Origin: Vallitalea okinawensis
GTDB lineage: Bacteria; Bacillota; Clostridia; Lachnospirales; PQDH01
DNA: 64,000 nt
Assembly (NCBI RefSeq): GCF_002964605.1
Contig: NZ_PQDH01000003.1
Span: forward strand, 558,001 to 622,000
Direction of reading: 5' to 3'
This document shows, piece by piece, positions 61,338-64,000 of the stretch; the first letter of the stretch is position 1; every line of letters starts with the position of its first letter. The notes under the pieces were generated by a model. The model was not told the DNA's origin, searched no databases, and saw only the letters and a list, made by a program, of their open reading frames with translations. The position numbers were made by a program, and so were the translations under genes.

Positions 61338-61910
61338 TTATTCAATATATTTATCTAGTAGATTAACTGCATTTTCATAATCATCATTATTGTAGCCAGC
61401 AAGACCTTTTTCTTGTGTTATCGCAAATCCAGCTTTCTTATAAATTCCTATAGCCTTATAACTCCACGTTTGAGTATGCAGATACGTTGTCCTATCCCCT
61501 TCAATATCTATAAGCATTTTCATACCTTCAGATACTATAGCTTTGCCTAATCCTAATCCTTGAAACTCAGGTCTAACAGCTACCCAATGTATCCATGGAT
61601 CTCTTCTTAACCCTGTATAACACCACCAGATAGTAAGTGTAGCCACTTTTAGCCCTTCATTGTTTTCTATAAAAATGCATCTTCTTTCAAGTTCTTTTAT
61701 ATAAGGCAAGTATTCTCTCTGAAAATAAACTAATGCATCTACTTCTCTATCAAACTCTCCTACTGAGGTTTCAATTCCTGCCCATTCTTTTTCATCACCA
61801 GCTTTGAATAAAACAAATTTATAATCACTATGCAAATCACTATTACCTATTTGTTTGCCTTTAAGTCTTTTCATCATAACATCATAATATGGTATTGATT
61901 TATCTAACAT
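61338..61910 (-). CDS. GNAT acetyltransferase
   Basis: The 190-residue protein has a GNAT core: HWVAVRPEFQGLGLGKAIVS as the acetyl-CoA site and LHTQTWSYKAIGIYKKAGFA as the last motif. An N-terminal part with CIFIENNEGLKVATLTIWWC precedes it. The substrate is unknown. AAGGGG precedes the ATG. It is the first of the leftward genes, with the divergent rightward methyltransferase gene on the other side of a 316-base gap that holds the latter's promoter. Confidence 0.9.
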   Translation of the reverse strand: MLDKSIPYYDVMMKRLKGKQIGNSDLHSDYKFVLFKAGDEKEWAGIETSVGEFDREVDALVYFQREYLPYIKELERRCIFIENNEGLKVATLTIWWCYTGLRRDPWIHWVAVRPEFQGLGLGKAIVSEGMKMLIDIEGDRTTYLHTQTWSYKAIGIYKKAGFAITQEKGLAGYNNDDYENAVNLLDKYIE

Positions 61911-62108
61911 AATATACTAATTCCCCTTTTTAATGTGTTAATATATCGCAATCATACTACTCTCTGTGTAGTAAAATTTTCAACTCGTTTTTTATTACAT
62001 TGATATAAACTTTTTACCCACTTATACTATATACTTTGTTATTGTGGTAAGTATTTTATAATCCAACTAACCAATTTTATACAACACTCACAATTTATCA
62101 TGCTTTTC

Positions 62109-62137
62109 TTGACTTTTATTGAGATTTATGATATAAT
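62109..62137 (+). promoter_or_regulatory. Sigma-A promoter of the rightward methyltransferase gene
   Basis: TTGACT, a 17-base spacer and TATAAT with the extended TG form a strong promoter 90 bases upstream of the methyltransferase start. The rest of the 61911-62226 gap shows no other feature that I can support. Confidence 0.75.
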
Positions 62138-62226
62138 AAAAGTTTATGTTTAATTCCATTCTTAATTATGATAAATTGTATATAGGCTAAAAACTAGCAG
62201 CCATATCAAAATTAGGAGGTTTTTTA

Positions 62227-63135
62227 ATGAACACTAATCAGCCAGATTTAACAGCATTAATAACTACTTTCGCTCGTGCATATCATTCAATTAATTGCGT
62301 CAATAAAATTTTTGATGATTACTTAGCTTATGATATATTAGGCGAAGAATCATTTTTGTTTCTAAGAGATAGTTTATCAAATCTATACAATTTACTCAAT
62401 CCTAATGTACCTATTTATGATAAGAATAAGAAATTGGATTGGGTTATGAAAAACCAGAGCTCGCCTATTACTCTCAGCCGTTCCCAATATACAGAAGACT
62501 GTTTAAACTCCATTATAAAAAATGAGTCTATTCAATACGTTATACTTGGTGCCGGTCTTGATACATACGCCTTTCGACAACCTGCTCAACCAAATAATCT
62601 TCAAATTTATGAACTGGATCAACCCCAAACTCAATCTTACAAACTTAATCGAATAAAAGAATTAGGATGGTCTACCCCAAATAATTTATGCTTTTTACCT
62701 ATCGATTTTACTAAAGAAAATCTTTACACAATATTAAGCGGTTCAAACTTTAAGACGGATTCTCAGAGTCTATTCAGTTGGTTAGGTGTAGCAATGTACT
62801 TATCAGACGAAACTATATTGACAGTTCTACAATCCATTGCAACCATTTCTGCTCCAGGCAGTTTGATTATTTTCGATTATTTAGATTTAGATGCATTTAA
62901 TGATTCTCAAACTACAAGTAATGTACAACATTTAATAAAATTAGCCGAACGTTCTGGACATTCGATCAATTCTGGAATTGACTCAAAAAAATTGCCAGAT
63001 ACCCTCTCTCAAATAGGATTAAAAGTAAAAGAGATACTCACACCTGTAGATATTGAAAAGCGCTTCTTCTTAAATTGCGATAGCGGATACCACTCATTTG
63101 ACCATATACATTTCGCCCTTATTGAAGTATTATAA
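62227..63135 (+). CDS. Class I SAM-dependent methyltransferase, leucine carboxyl methyltransferase/TIGR00027-like
   Basis: The 302-residue protein is the only rightward gene. It has the family-typical VILGAGLDTYAFRQPAQPNN for SAM binding, YELDQPQTQSYKLNRIKELG, and FSWLGVAMYLSDETILTVLQ. Members methylate carboxyl or hydroxyl groups of secondary metabolites and are common in accessory regions. AGGAGG at seven bases and an extended -10 promoter at 62109-62137 support independent expression. Its orientation marks a boundary of the leftward array. Confidence 0.88.
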   Translation: MNTNQPDLTALITTFARAYHSINCVNKIFDDYLAYDILGEESFLFLRDSLSNLYNLLNPNVPIYDKNKKLDWVMKNQSSPITLSRSQYTEDCLNSIIKNESIQYVILGAGLDTYAFRQPAQPNNLQIYELDQPQTQSYKLNRIKELGWSTPNNLCFLPIDFTKENLYTILSGSNFKTDSQSLFSWLGVAMYLSDETILTVLQSIATISAPGSLIIFDYLDLDAFNDSQTTSNVQHLIKLAERSGHSINSGIDSKKLPDTLSQIGLKVKEILTPVDIEKRFFLNCDSGYHSFDHIHFALIEVL

Positions 63136-63196
63136 CCCAATTTCTTGCTCCTAACTAGAGTGCTTATTTTATAATGTTTTTGTCTTTGAGACTTCT

Positions 63197-63249
63197 TTGA
63201 GCTGGACAAATAGGAATTACTAATTTCCCAGCCTATTTGTCTAGCTCAA
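63197..63249. repeat. 18-base inverted repeat between converging genes
   Basis: TTGAGCTGGACAAATAGG pairs with CCTATTTGTCTAGCTCAA (one G-U pair) across a 17-base loop. It lies between the convergent ends of the methyltransferase gene and the SH3/IseA-like gene. No T run follows on either strand, so it may be a bidirectional terminator of unusual form or a structured RNA end. A TAGCTCAAG is repeated just to its right. Confidence 0.55.
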
Positions 63250-63309
63250 GATTTAGCTCAAGTATCTCGTTGCGAGCGTATCAGTATAGAATACTAATTA
63301 TTAAAATAG

Positions 63310-64000
63310 TTACCATACCATCTCTTCTAATAACCATTCCCCACTTTGCTTAATAAGTTTCACTTCTATAGTTAAATAATCATATGAACCTGGATCATAA
63401 TTTACTAAGAATATTTTTACATCAACCTGATTTTCACTAATGTTTGATATCTCAATAGTGTAATTATTCCAATCAACATAATAACCTCTAGCACCTGCAT
63501 AGGTTGAATCAATATATAACTGCCCATCTACATTTAAATACAAAGGTTCATTCCCCTGTTCCCAGGTATATAACATGTGATCAGCATATTCTTTTACATA
63601 TGTACTGTAAAGAAAAGTCTCTAAATCTTCAAACGACTTAAATCTATTTGATATAACTGGATATTCTGGTCCAGTTAGTTTAACACCATCACTATCAGGT
63701 AGTTCTGGATCGAAAATAAGTGTTGAAGTTTTAAAAATATCAATAGCTTCTGCATTACGTTTAATTAGTTTGTTTACCTCTTCTTCTAGGTCAGCTAAAT
63801 TTTCACTCGACGAAACATCATTTAACTCACCAATAGTTATAAGCCAATTGATTTCTTCCTTGAAATCACTAACATAATTAGATTCAATATTTAATTCCTG
63901 AATAAATTCACCATATACCCAGCCATATTGAGTCACTATACCATTTGAATATTGGACATAATACCAATAGTTCTCTATATTATTAAACTTGTCCTTCTGT
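63310..64000 (-). CDS. Extracytoplasmic protein with SH3 and IseA-like domains (runs off right edge)
   Basis: The frame stays open to the window's end, so the gene starts further right. At the edge it reads WYYVQYSNGIVTQYGWVYGE, the end of a bacterial SH3 domain. A helical link (NLADLEEEVNKLIKRNAEAI) follows, then a C-terminal domain with FKSFEDLETFLYSTYVKEYA, GARGYYVDWNNYTIEI and a final TIEVKLIKQSGEWLLEEMVW. This resembles the IseA DL-endopeptidase inhibitor fold. It is probably a cell-wall-associated regulator. The GTG at 63936 is internal and not the start. Confidence 0.65.
   Translation of the reverse strand, partial: QKDKFNNIENYWYYVQYSNGIVTQYGWVYGEFIQELNIESNYVSDFKEEINWLITIGELNDVSSSENLADLEEEVNKLIKRNAEAIDIFKTSTLIFDPELPDSDGVKLTGPEYPVISNRFKSFEDLETFLYSTYVKEYADHMLYTWEQGNEPLYLNVDGQLYIDSTYAGARGYYVDWNNYTIEISNISENQVDVKIFLVNYDPGSYDYLTIEVKLIKQSGEWLLEEMVW

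Noticed and set aside
2263-61910. Integron cassette array with attC sites
   Set aside because: The gene content fits, and single GTTRRRY-like heptamers can be found (for example near 22840). However, gaps lack the paired R and L boxes and the 55-150 base imperfect palindromes in register with gene ends, and no integrase is visible.
1-64000. tRNA, rRNA, CRISPR or transposase genes
   Set aside because: No cloverleaf, rRNA stretch, regularly spaced direct repeat or IS-type open frame was seen on either strand.

Overview
The window reads as AT-rich chromosomal DNA from a low-G+C Gram-positive anaerobe, most likely class Clostridia. The grounds are base composition by eye, strong GGAGG-type ribosome binding sites in front of most genes, frequent TTG and GTG starts, a Csp-like S8 protease, lipoproteins with a Gram-positive style lipobox, and SH3/IseA-like and RNHCP proteins. 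The genus cannot be fixed from the sequence alone. No rRNA, tRNA, CRISPR array, transposase, integrase or phage structural gene was found.

Almost everything is transcribed leftwards (minus strand). The one clear exception is a class I methyltransferase gene at 62227-63135, which has its own strong promoter. The left edge holds the start of a winged-helix protein and an S8 protease. From about 2.2 kb to 62 kb lies a dense run of some 75 small genes. Most are single, functionally unrelated units, each with its own RBS and often its own promoter or terminator. The right edge holds a truncated SH3/IseA-like gene.

The run is dominated by enzymes that modify or destroy small molecules. It has 19 GNAT acetyltransferases, including an AAC(6')-like protein, three members of the ZmaR-like PF12746 group and a GNAT-HIT fusion. 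It also has four aminoglycoside-phosphotransferase-fold kinases, three nucleotidyltransferase-like proteins, four VOC/glyoxalase proteins, three NUDIX hydrolases and a Qnr/McbG-like pentapeptide protein. An MccF-like S66 peptidase, two serine beta-lactamase-fold proteins (one broken), two nitroreductase/SagB-type proteins, a metallo-beta-lactamase-fold hydrolase, a LUD protein, a cupin, a DJ-1 protein and two HAD phosphatases complete the list. This content looks like an accessory resistance and detoxification reservoir, not one pathway. Small membrane proteins and lipoproteins of unknown function are interspersed.

The region also shows turnover. Intergenic stretches hold gene remnants: a HAD start at 17311-17390, a nucleoside deaminase start at 50443-50636, unidentified fragments at 4204-4666 and 10378-10707, and a beta-lactamase-fold gene cut by one in-frame TAG. 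Three or four copies of a promoter with a conserved spacer, four copies of a related terminator hairpin and two copies of a dispersed repeat are spread through the array. They are the most unusual non-coding signals here. In at least two cases the conserved promoter lies upstream of an intrinsic-terminator-like hairpin that itself precedes the gene, which suggests leader attenuation or a short RNA.
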